A stretch of 43,256 bases of DNA from contig CAZDCZ010000013.1 of NCBI GenBank assembly GCA_964504155.1, forward strand, positions 1 to 43,256, in the 5' to 3' direction. This DNA is from CAZDCZ01 sp964504155. Lineage in GTDB: Bacteria > Bacteroidota > Bacteroidia > Bacteroidales > UBA12077. The notes below the pieces were generated by a model that was not told the DNA's origin, did not search any database, and was given only the letters and a program-made list of their open reading frames with translations. Position numbers and translations under genes: made by a program. Below, in pieces: positions 10,083 to 17,817 of the stretch (positions within the stretch are counted from its first letter, which is position 1; each line of letters starts with the position of its first letter).

Positions 10083-10466
10083 ATGGAAAAATTAATTTTT
10101 AATGGAAATATCGATACTCCTAACATAATTCTAGATAAAGAAAATGGGAAATTTGAAATCTCAGGAAAATCGTTTCCTGAAGAAACAAAAAGATTCTACG
10201 AATCTGTTATAAAATGGCTTATTGAATATTCTAAAAATCCAAATCAAAAAACTGATTTTTTTTTTAAGATGGATTATTTTAACTCATCAACATCAACTAT
10301 TTTTCTCGAAATATTATATCTATTAGATAAATGTTATAAAGAAAACAACGATATAATAATTCATTGGCATTTTCTGGAAATTGATGACGACATAAGAGAA
10401 GCCGGAGAAGAATTCGAAGAAATGCTTAGTGTTCCTTTTGAATACAAAGCCATAAAAGGAATATAA
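10083..10466 (+). CDS. SiaC family (DUF1987) partner-switching protein
   Basis: The 127-residue product matches the SiaC/DUF1987 family in length and pattern: an N-terminal strand with TPNIILD, FEISGKSFPE, an amphipathic helix, then MDYFNSSTS and a C-terminal helix rich in acidic residues. In Pseudomonas SiaC is phosphorylated by SiaB, dephosphorylated by the SpoIIE-type phosphatase SiaA, and in its unphosphorylated form binds the diguanylate cyclase SiaD. The phosphosite there is Thr68; here the aligned position appears to be Ser68 in FNSST. The gene begins one base after the phosphatase stop codon, so translation is probably coupled. No SiaB-type kinase or GGDEF protein is in the window, so the output partner is unknown. 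Confidence 0.85.
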   Translation: MEKLIFNGNIDTPNIILDKENGKFEISGKSFPEETKRFYESVIKWLIEYSKNPNQKTDFFFKMDYFNSSTSTIFLEILYLLDKCYKENNDIIIHWHFLEIDDDIREAGEEFEEMLSVPFEYKAIKGI

Positions 10467-10660
10467 TATATCTTTTAATTAAATCGAAAATCAGCCTATA
10501 ACCCGGACAGAGTCATTTGACCTGTCTGAGTTAAATTGTTAGTAACAACCTGAGTTCGATGTAAGCTTTGCCCACAGTTTAACAAGCAATAAATATCTAA
10601 ATTGAGTACATCTGTAAAAATACGGTTATTGAGCTTATAAAAATAACAATATATAAAGCT
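10467..10660. other. Convergent intergenic region with imperfect hairpin
   Basis: The 194 bases lie between the SiaC-family gene (+) and the last gene of the efflux operon (-). GACAG (10506-10510), an unpaired A, then GTCATTTGAC (itself self-complementary) and CTGTC (10522-10526) give a 9-bp hairpin with a one-base bulge. There is no T-tract, so it is a structural element or a terminator of an unusual kind. Confidence 0.4.
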
Positions 10661-11776
10661 CTATGTTGTCTTCTTATATCGGAATACAGCTAAACTAAAA
10701 ACTGCTAAAGCATAAAAAGCAAGACTTATAGCATCTTTAGATAAATCTGCAAATGTCGATCCTTTTAATACTATCATTCTAATAGCCTTAATAAAATAAC
10801 AAACAGGATTAAAGCGATTTACTATTTGTGCCCATTTAGGCATACTCTCTATCGGAGTAAAAATACCACTCATTAAAATAAATGTAAGTAAAATAAAATA
10901 GCTTAAAAACATTACTTGCATCTGATTTTCTGTAAGAGTCGATAATAACAAGCCTATACCTAATGCCACTAACAAATAAATTGCAGCAAATCCAAAAAGA
11001 GTAAATAAACTTCCTTCAATATGTAAGTTAAATAATATTCGACCTAAAGTTAGTCCGAATGCAAGTTCAAACATAGCAATTATCCAAAACGGAAGCAATT
11101 TTCCAATAAGTAAATGATGTTTTCGTATCGGTGTTACATTAATTTGTTCAATTGTTCCCATTTCTTTTTCGCGTACAATATTTAAAGCCGTTAGAAACAT
11201 ACCAATAACTGTTACAAGAATAACTAAAATTCCGGGAGTCATATAAATTTTATAATCTAACTCGGGATTATACCAGAACAAAGTTTGAACATTTAATTCA
11301 GAAACTTGTTGGTATTTAGCATTACGAATTTGGGGTATAATTTGCTTATTATAGTCTGCAACAATAGAGTTAGTATAAAGTGTAATTAAGCTAGCCGATG
11401 TATTATTAATAGCATTTACAAGCACTTGCACGTCAACCGATTTATTATTTACAAGGTCGAATTCAAAATTTTTTGGTATATTCAATACAATATCCGATTT
11501 ATTAGCATATAAATCCGACACCGCAGCACTAACACTCTCGTTACTATACGATACATTATAATACGGAGACCCAACGAACTTGCTAATTAATTGCTGTGAA
11601 CTTGAACTCATATCGCGATCGAGTATAGTAATATCTATATTTTTCATTTCCATATTGGCAGCAAAAACAAGCACTACCAACTGTAGTATTGGCATAATAA
11701 ATATTATAGGCAACATAGTACGATTGCGAAATATCTGAATAAATTCTTTACGAAGTATGAAGGAAATAGTTTTCAT
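10661..11776 (-). CDS. ABC-2 type permease (efflux), second
   Basis: This 371-residue membrane protein has the ABC-2 layout: a first transmembrane helix at 20-40, a large periplasmic domain (about 45-175) and five or six helices from 178 to the end (ILVILVTVIGMFLTALNI onward). The conserved REKEMGTIEQINVTP segment is the coupling helix that meets the ATPase. It resembles YbhR/YbhS. It is the last gene of the - strand operon and starts 117 bases after the first permease. The two permeases are related and probably pair in the membrane with the two ATPases encoded upstream. Substrate is unknown; for YbhFSR homologues, drugs and cations have been proposed. Confidence 0.88.
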   Translation of the reverse strand: MKTISFILRKEFIQIFRNRTMLPIIFIMPILQLVVLVFAANMEMKNIDITILDRDMSSSSQQLISKFVGSPYYNVSYSNESVSAAVSDLYANKSDIVLNIPKNFEFDLVNNKSVDVQVLVNAINNTSASLITLYTNSIVADYNKQIIPQIRNAKYQQVSELNVQTLFWYNPELDYKIYMTPGILVILVTVIGMFLTALNIVREKEMGTIEQINVTPIRKHHLLIGKLLPFWIIAMFELAFGLTLGRILFNLHIEGSLFTLFGFAAIYLLVALGIGLLLSTLTENQMQVMFLSYFILLTFILMSGIFTPIESMPKWAQIVNRFNPVCYFIKAIRMIVLKGSTFADLSKDAISLAFYALAVFSLAVFRYKKTT

Positions 11777-11893
11777 CTGTTTCTATTTTCACATTTTATT
11801 AATCTGCTAACAATTGATATTTTACCTTTAAAAATTCTTGTTTTTGCTTACTCTATATAATTCATTTTTTAATAACTTTTTCAAGTTTTACAT

Positions 11894-13000
11894 TTATTCA
11901 AGACGCATTTTAAATTTTTTCACACTCATAATTATAAAAAATATAATCATAGCGATTATTATTAAAGTCTCTTTCCACACATAAAGTAAACCTGTCCCTT
12001 TAATCATAATATTTTTTACAATAATAATAAACCACCTTGGTGGCATAAAAAGACTGATTACTTGTAATATTTTTGGCATATTCTCTATCGGAAAAATAAA
12101 TCCGGAAAGTAAAACAGTAGGTAACATTAATGCAAAAAGCGAAATAGACATAGCTACTTGCTGAGTTTTACTAATTATAGAAATAAATATCCCAAGCGAA
12201 AGAGCCAATAAAATAAATAAGAAACTTTCTCCCAACAATAATATTAAACTCCCTTTTAGCGGTACACCAAATACCATATTTCCCAAAATAATTATTGTAA
12301 GAGCATTAACAAACGAAAGAAAAACATATGGTGTAACTTTTCCAAGAATTATCTGAAAAGGTTGTAATGGCGAAACAAGCAACACTTCCATTGTACCCAT
12401 TTCTTTCTCGCGAGCAATACTAATTGACGTCATCATAGCCGAAATTAGCATAAGAATCATAGCCATAATACCGGGAACAAACATAAAAACACTATCTAAA
12501 TCGGGATTAAACATCATTCTACTTTCAATATTTACTCCTAATTTCATTGTTCTATCTTTAGCAATTTGCCTCTGATAAGTTCTAATTACTCCTTGAGTAT
12601 ATTGATTTACTAAATTGCCCATATTTGGATCGCTTGCATCTATAAGCAATTGAATATGACCAATTCCGTACTTTTCGAGATTTTCATTTATTCCTGCTTC
12701 AAATAATATTACCTCACGAATATTTCCTTTTTTAAATAAATTTTCTGCTTCATTTGGAGAGTTTAGAATTTTTTCGACAATAAAATATCCCGAAGACTCG
12801 AGCTTATGTACTAGATTTTGAGAAAATTCAGAAGGCGTTGGATCATAAATAGCAATTTTTACATCTTTTAAATCATTAGTTATAACATACCCAAAAAGTA
12901 ATATTTGCACTATTGGAATCCCGAAAAGAATAATAAGAGTCCGTTTATCGCGAAATATATGATAAAATTCCTTTCTTACAAATGCATAAAATTTTCTCAT
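11894..13000 (-). CDS. ABC-2 type permease (efflux), first
   Basis: This 368-residue protein has the same layout as the following permease: helix at about 22-40, periplasmic domain to about 170, then helices from 173 (FVPGIMAMILMLISAMM). The coupling segment AREKEMGTMEVLLVSPL is well conserved. It starts 11 bases after the stop of the ATPase at 13012-13764, consistent with one transcript. With the second permease it forms the membrane part of a YbhFSR-type exporter. Confidence 0.88.
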   Translation of the reverse strand: MRKFYAFVRKEFYHIFRDKRTLIILFGIPIVQILLFGYVITNDLKDVKIAIYDPTPSEFSQNLVHKLESSGYFIVEKILNSPNEAENLFKKGNIREVILFEAGINENLEKYGIGHIQLLIDASDPNMGNLVNQYTQGVIRTYQRQIAKDRTMKLGVNIESRMMFNPDLDSVFMFVPGIMAMILMLISAMMTSISIAREKEMGTMEVLLVSPLQPFQIILGKVTPYVFLSFVNALTIIILGNMVFGVPLKGSLILLLGESFLFILLALSLGIFISIISKTQQVAMSISLFALMLPTVLLSGFIFPIENMPKILQVISLFMPPRWFIIIVKNIMIKGTGLLYVWKETLIIIAMIIFFIIMSVKKFKMRLE

Positions 13001-13011
13001 CTTCTCGGTTT

Positions 13012-13764
13012 TTATATTTTCTCTTCAGATGAAGACCTAGCTAGCTTAATAAATACTTCGTTCATGTTTTTTGCTTTATATTTATTAATTAAGTCAAGAG
13101 GTTTTCCTACTTCTCTAATTTCTCCATTTACCATTATCGATAATCTATTGCAATATTCTGCTTCATCCATATAATGAGTAGTAACAAAAACTGTAATCCC
13201 TTTGTGAGCAGCTTCATAAATCAACTCCCAAAACTGACGACGAGTAATTGGATCGACACCCCCTGTGGGTTCATCGAGAAAAACAATGGCAGGATTGTGA
13301 ATTACAGCAATACTAAATGCTAATTTCTGTTTCCAACCAAGCGGTAAAGATCCTATTTGCTTATCGCGAACATGAGTAAGATTTAGTTTTTCGAGTAAAT
13401 TCGTTGCTTCCTTTTTTATATCTTTTCGCGACATGCCATATATTCCTGCATAAAATTGTATATTCTCCCACACTGTAAGGTCGTTATAAAGAGAGAATTT
13501 CTGACTCATGTATCCAATATTTTGCTTAATCTTTTCTGTCTCGGTATAAACATCATATCCTGCAACTGAAATATCCCCATCGGTAGGCTTACTCAAGCCA
13601 CACAATATTTTTATTGCAGTAGTTTTCCCTGCTCCATTTGCACCTAGAAATCCAAAAATCTCACCTTTGAATACTTCAAAACATAAATTTTTATTTGCAG
13701 AAAACGAACCAAATTTTTTTGTAAGATTCTTAACACTTATAGCTATTTGTTTATTCGTTGTCAT
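13012..13764 (-). CDS. ABC transporter ATPase (YbhF C-terminal-half type)
   Basis: This 250-residue ATPase has Walker A GANGAGKTT (about residues 40-48), Q-loop SQKFSLY, and Walker B VFLDEPTGGVDP with the catalytic glutamate. The signature motif reads LPLGWKQ instead of LSGGQ. In E. coli YbhF, one polypeptide holds two ATPase domains, and from family knowledge the second half carries a similar altered signature, so this is probably a subfamily trait and not decay. Here the two halves are separate genes 27 bases apart. It should energise the two permeases encoded downstream. Confidence 0.9.
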   Translation of the reverse strand: MTTNKQIAISVKNLTKKFGSFSANKNLCFEVFKGEIFGFLGANGAGKTTAIKILCGLSKPTDGDISVAGYDVYTETEKIKQNIGYMSQKFSLYNDLTVWENIQFYAGIYGMSRKDIKKEATNLLEKLNLTHVRDKQIGSLPLGWKQKLAFSIAVIHNPAIVFLDEPTGGVDPITRRQFWELIYEAAHKGITVFVTTHYMDEAEYCNRLSIMVNGEIREVGKPLDLINKYKAKNMNEVFIKLARSSSEEKI

Positions 13765-13791
13765 TATTTTTCAATTTTCTATTTCTTAAAT

Positions 13792-14688
13792 TTACATCAG
13801 ATACATAAATACATCTTCTATTCCTGCTTTTGTTTCACAAATTTCAATTTTCTCGTGTCCTTTAGTTTTTAAATAATCTTTAATATTTAGAATGTCGAGA
13901 TTATCGTTATTAAGAATAAGATGCAGATGCTGTCCGAATGGGAAAACAGAATATGTAAACTCCGATTTTTTAAGATCTTCAAGTAAGCAATAAATATCTT
14001 GCGTTTTAACTGCAAATATTTTTTTGGGGAACGAATTTACAATAGTCTCAGGAGTATTTACTTTAAGCACTTTACCCTTCTGCATAAGGGCAACTCTGTC
14101 GCATAGCGATGCTTCGTCCATATACGGTGTACTAACAATAATTGTAATTCCTGTGCTTTGAATTTTCTTTAACAGTTCCCAAAATTCTTTTCTCGACACT
14201 GCATCAACACCGGTAGTAGGTTCATCAAGAACTAAAATTTCGGGTCGATGGATTAATGCACACGAAAGAGCTAATTTTTGTTTCATTCCTCCGGAAAGTT
14301 GTCCGGCTAATCGTTTTTTAAAAGGAGCAATTTGTTCATAAACATCTTTTACTAAATCGTAATTTTCTTCAATAGTGCTACCAAAAACATTAGCATAAAA
14401 ACTTAAGTTCTCTTCAACACTTAAATCGGGATATAAAGAAAATCGCCCGGGCATATATCCAATATTTTTGCGTATGTTTTTATAATCACTTACAGTATCA
14501 CAATTATTCATGCTAATACTTCCCTCATCAGGAACCAACAAAGTAGTCATCAGGCGCATAAGAGTGCTTTTGCCGGCTCCGTCCGGTCCAATAAGTCCAA
14601 ACAACTCGCTATCGTCTATGCTCAAATTAATATTTTGTAAAGCTTTTACTTTAGCAAACGATTTTGAAATGTTACTAATTGAAATCAT
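13792..14688 (-). CDS. ABC transporter ATPase (YbhF N-terminal-half type)
   Basis: This 298-residue ATPase has Walker A GPDGAGKST (about 33-41), a canonical LSGGMKQ signature, and LVLDEPTTGVDAVSR (Walker B, catalytic Glu, D-loop). About 70 C-terminal residues after the core form the small accessory domain seen in ABC-2 drug exporters. Together with the ATPase at 13012-13764 it corresponds to the two halves of YbhF. It starts 79 bases after the adaptor gene. Confidence 0.9.
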   Translation of the reverse strand: MISISNISKSFAKVKALQNINLSIDDSELFGLIGPDGAGKSTLMRLMTTLLVPDEGSISMNNCDTVSDYKNIRKNIGYMPGRFSLYPDLSVEENLSFYANVFGSTIEENYDLVKDVYEQIAPFKKRLAGQLSGGMKQKLALSCALIHRPEILVLDEPTTGVDAVSRKEFWELLKKIQSTGITIIVSTPYMDEASLCDRVALMQKGKVLKVNTPETIVNSFPKKIFAVKTQDIYCLLEDLKKSEFTYSVFPFGQHLHLILNNDNLDILNIKDYLKTKGHEKIEICETKAGIEDVFMYLM

Positions 14689-14767
14689 TTTCTATTTATT
14701 TTTAACTGTTGGCTGTTGTTTATTTGTTTATTGCATATTGTATCATTCGTAATTAAATTCTCCGCAA

Positions 14768-15652
14768 TTAAAATTTAACTTCTGCCGGCATTCCTATTTT
14801 ATATCGTCCATTAGTATTTTTCACTTTTATTTTAACGGCATATACCAATTTAGTTCGTTCTTTTCGAGTTTGAATAATTTTGGGAGTAAATTCGGCCATG
14901 TTTGCCACCCACATTACTTTTCCTTTATCTTCATATAATTTTCCATTTTCGATATCGCTTATTACGGTTACCTCTTCCCCATTTCTTACTTTATGTAAAA
15001 TTTCACCATCAACATATACTCGTAGAATAAGGTTTCCCGATGGAGCAATTTTATACAAACTCATACCGGGAATAACATTTTCATGATTTTTTTTATAGTA
15101 CTTAAGTACAAAGCCATCTATTGGATTAATTATTTTACAATCGTTAATTTTAGCATCAAGGATTGCTATTTTTGTATTAAGCACATTTATTTCTTGTAAA
15201 ACAGACGATTTTTGTGTTTTAAATGATTTTAACCTAGCTTTTGTGATATTTACTTTCCCTTCTATTTCGTCGAGTTGTTGTGGGGTTGCAGCCTTAGTTT
15301 TAACTAAAGTGCTAATACGCTGCTTAGTTTTCTCTGCCAATATAAGTTCCTGTTCTACAACAAGATATTGAGCATCAATATTATCTGCTTTCTTTTTTAC
15401 AGAATTAATACTTGCCCACAATTGTTTTTTCTGCAAATAAAGTTGTAATGTATCAATAATTCCAACTTGCTCCCCTTTTAGATATGTTAAACCTTCGGTA
15501 ATATTAAATTCGAGCAATTCGCCTTGTCCTTTTGCCGATACAAGAATATCGTCAGCTTCAAAATTTCCAAAAGCATCTGATTGTTTTTCTCCCTCGTTGC
15601 AAGCTGCAAATAACAGAGAAATTGCTATAATTATTGCAAATTTTATTTTCAT
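14768..15652 (-). CDS. HlyD-like periplasmic adaptor lipoprotein
   Basis: This 294-residue protein has a lipoprotein signal with lipobox LFAAC (Cys18), so it should be anchored to the inner membrane or held in the periplasm by a lipid. It has the membrane-fusion layout: a lipoyl-like half-motif near 40-60, a long alpha-helical hairpin (about 70-165, rich in Lys/Gln/Leu), the returning lipoyl half with NPIDGFVLKYYKKNHENVIPG, then a beta-barrel domain to the end (IGMPAEVKF). It bridges the inner-membrane ABC exporter and the TolC-like channel encoded 7 bases upstream. It resembles YbhG. Confidence 0.9.
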   Translation of the reverse strand: MKIKFAIIIAISLLFAACNEGEKQSDAFGNFEADDILVSAKGQGELLEFNITEGLTYLKGEQVGIIDTLQLYLQKKQLWASINSVKKKADNIDAQYLVVEQELILAEKTKQRISTLVKTKAATPQQLDEIEGKVNITKARLKSFKTQKSSVLQEINVLNTKIAILDAKINDCKIINPIDGFVLKYYKKNHENVIPGMSLYKIAPSGNLILRVYVDGEILHKVRNGEEVTVISDIENGKLYEDKGKVMWVANMAEFTPKIIQTRKERTKLVYAVKIKVKNTNGRYKIGMPAEVKF

Positions 15653-15659
15653 AATAGTC

Positions 15660-16913
15660 TTATTTTTCCATTATTATTTGTAAATTAATTTGTGATTGAA
15701 TAAGTTTAATAGCGTGTATTTCTTTTGTAATACATGCTGCCGATTCTTTAAAAAGCTCATCGACATAAGCCGATGATGTTACGGTTCCTTGTTTTAACCG
15801 AGAATTATAATCCTCAGTGATTTTTTGTCGCAAATCGATAATTTCCTTATCTCTCATTACCAATATTTCATACTTTTCAATATCATTAATATATTGTTGA
15901 GACATAATATCAACTTGTTGCAAAAACTGTTCTTTTTGATAATCAATCATTTGTTGACTATAAACAAGTTTCTTTCTCTGATATTTATTAGTATTCCGGT
16001 CGAAAATATTCCATGCTACTCGTGCTCCTGACATAAACCAACTATCGGCTTCTGTTTTAAGCATATTTAGTCCGGGTTTACCGTATCCGGCCTGAGCAAA
16101 AGCATTAAATACAGGCATACGATTTTTCTTTAACAACAAATTGCCGGCATCAAACGACTTCTTCTGAAGCTCAAAAACAGTTAATTTCTGCCGTTGACAA
16201 TTTTCAGGAATCTTGGGTTCAGGAATTATTAAACTATCGTTAATTCTTATATTCATTCCGGTAATCACATTCAACATACTAATTATACTACTCGTTTGTT
16301 TTTGTTGTTCTGTTAATTGTTGTTCAACACTTAGTTTTTCAACTTTTAATACATTATAATTTGCCTCTCTAACCACACCTTGATGAACAGCTGAATTAAT
16401 TTCTTCCATTTTTTCTTTTAGAGTAGCAATTAGTTTTTTTGTAAGCCTTATTTGTTTTTGCGATAAAATAAGTCCAAAATATAGGCTCGAAACATGTTTT
16501 TTTACCTCATAAAAAGCCTCCTCGGTTTGTGCTTGCAACAGAGATATTTCTATATTACTCTTTTTTCTCATTGCTTTTGTTCGTCCCCCATCCCAAATAA
16601 GCTGATTAATTTCTAAAAAAGCCTTATACTGATCTTTTGAAGGTTTATCGATATTAATCATTGGCAAGTCTATATCAACACCAACAACATCTGACTGCCA
16701 ACCGACTTGCGCATTTACATTTATCTCAGGTAAATAATTATTTCTAAGAATTACTTGTTCTAAACTATCTAATTTTATAAGAATAGCTTTTTGTTTAATA
16801 GCAGGCATATTATCATAAGCTTTTTGCCAACATTTTTTCATGGTAACCGCTTGCTGAGCAACAAGGAATCCCGGGAGGAGTAATAAGAATATTAAATTTA
16901 TAAAAGTCTTCAT
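15660..16913 (-). CDS. TolC-like outer-membrane efflux protein
   Basis: This 417-residue protein has a signal peptide (about 1-19, ending LVAQ). Two related halves of the OEP family follow, each with long amphipathic helices (for example IEISLLQAQTEEAFYEVKKHVSS) and short beta segments (NVNAQVGWQ, NAFAQAGYG, GARVAWNIFD) that form the barrel strands. The length is normal for short Bacteroidota TolC homologues. It lies 13 bases after the regulator and 7 before the adaptor, so it is the outer-membrane channel of this exporter. Confidence 0.9.
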   Translation of the reverse strand: MKTFINLIFLLLLPGFLVAQQAVTMKKCWQKAYDNMPAIKQKAILIKLDSLEQVILRNNYLPEINVNAQVGWQSDVVGVDIDLPMINIDKPSKDQYKAFLEINQLIWDGGRTKAMRKKSNIEISLLQAQTEEAFYEVKKHVSSLYFGLILSQKQIRLTKKLIATLKEKMEEINSAVHQGVVREANYNVLKVEKLSVEQQLTEQQKQTSSIISMLNVITGMNIRINDSLIIPEPKIPENCQRQKLTVFELQKKSFDAGNLLLKKNRMPVFNAFAQAGYGKPGLNMLKTEADSWFMSGARVAWNIFDRNTNKYQRKKLVYSQQMIDYQKEQFLQQVDIMSQQYINDIEKYEILVMRDKEIIDLRQKITEDYNSRLKQGTVTSSAYVDELFKESAACITKEIHAIKLIQSQINLQIIMEK

Positions 16914-16926
16914 AATAACTGTTTTA

Positions 16927-17520
16927 TTAATATTTTAGGCAATTCAAAATAAATTCGGGCAAGCTCTTTTTTCTCTCTTCAAGAAAATCACAATATGCTT
17001 CTTCATCGTTATCGAAAAATACATGATTCAATAAAGGCTTAGCAGCAAATGGGAAAACACATAATCCAATAATATTAATCATAAGATTTTTAATTTGTAA
17101 GACCGGCAAATCCATGCCTGTTTGCAAATTATTTAAAATAACTTTCGAATCGAAGCCTGCAGAACTTAACTTCTCGTACAAATTTTCCGGATCGCGTTGA
17201 ATCTCCTGCAAAATAAAAAGAGGTAAAAACGAATTATGCTGAAGAACTATAATATATTCGTTTACAAACATTTTTATTTTTTCATCGAGAGTTTTTTTAT
17301 TATCTAATAAAATATTAAGTTTTGGTACTAATTGCGAAAAAGATTCAATAAATATTCGTTCGAAAAGTTTATCCTTACTACGAAAATAATAATGTAACAA
17401 TGCTTTATTTATTCCTGCTTCGTCGGCAATTTCCTGCATACGCGCACCATTCATACCCTTATGAGTAAATAGCTTATGTGCAGCATCCAATATCTTTTGT
17501 TCTGTTAAATTTTTTGGCAT
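16927..17520 (-). CDS. TetR family repressor of the efflux operon
   Basis: The N-terminal helix-turn-helix is typical of TetR: KILDAAHKLFTHKG, then RMQEIADEAGINKALLHYYFRSKDKLF. The C-terminal half is a helical ligand domain. The longest frame begins at 17574, but I prefer the ATG at 17520 (MPKNLTEQKILDAA), giving 197 residues. TetR proteins usually start a few residues before this helix, the extra 18 residues (VKPKSK) have no counterpart, and the longer version would place a TTAAC-N6-GTTAA operator (17534-17549) inside the coding sequence. It is the first gene of the exporter operon, so it should repress its own transcript and be released by an exported compound. Confidence 0.88.
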   Translation of the reverse strand: MPKNLTEQKILDAAHKLFTHKGMNGARMQEIADEAGINKALLHYYFRSKDKLFERIFIESFSQLVPKLNILLDNKKTLDEKIKMFVNEYIIVLQHNSFLPLFILQEIQRDPENLYEKLSSAGFDSKVILNNLQTGMDLPVLQIKNLMINIIGLCVFPFAAKPLLNHVFFDNDEEAYCDFLEERKKSLPEFILNCLKY

Positions 17521-17533
17521 TTTACTTTTTGGT

Positions 17534-17549
17534 TTAACTGTTTGGTTAA
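17534..17549 (-). promoter_or_regulatory. Predicted TetR operator 1 (TTAAC-N6-GTTAA)
   Basis: TTAACTGTTTGGTTAA is a 16-bp inverted repeat with 5-bp arms and a 6-bp centre, 14 bases before the preferred repressor start. A second copy with the same architecture lies at 17588-17603; read on the other strand it shares 13 of 16 bases. Two related palindromes in front of a TetR gene suggest an autoregulatory operator. Confidence 0.6.
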
Positions 17550-17587
17550 TACAAATATCCAAAACATTTTTCAATTATTCAAACATT

Positions 17588-17603
17588 TTAACCATTTAGT
17601 TAA
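17588..17603 (-). promoter_or_regulatory. Predicted TetR operator 2 (TTAAC-N6-GTTAA)
   Basis: TTAACCATTTAGTTAA has the same arms and spacer as operator 1, 54 bp away (about five helical turns). The operon promoter should lie between or over them. A TTTG (-33-like) and TATTTG (-7-like) pair 22 bases apart is visible on the - strand between the two, but neither box is a full match. Confidence 0.55.
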
Positions 17604-17817
17604 TTTTTTAATCCGATTAATTCACACTAAACGCAAATAGTTAAATGTAACATGCTACATTTAAGGTAGTTACACAAAATTAATAAACACAAAAAATAAA
17701 GAATCAGAAGCAATAAAAAAAAACTCTAAAATAACCATAAAACAAATACAGAAAAAAACGGGCTTAACATATTGAATTAAGGATGATTGTAAATAAATCT
17801 AGCCAAATAACTAAAAA

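Noticed and set aside
13012..13764. Reading LPLGWKQ as a broken ABC signature and the gene as a pseudogene
   Set aside because: The Walker motifs and catalytic Glu are intact, and this signature form is, to my knowledge, usual for the second ATPase half in this exporter group.
17521..17574. Extra 18 N-terminal residues of the TetR regulator
   Set aside because: They do not match the family, and the codons overlap a palindrome that fits an operator; the start at 17520 is preferred.
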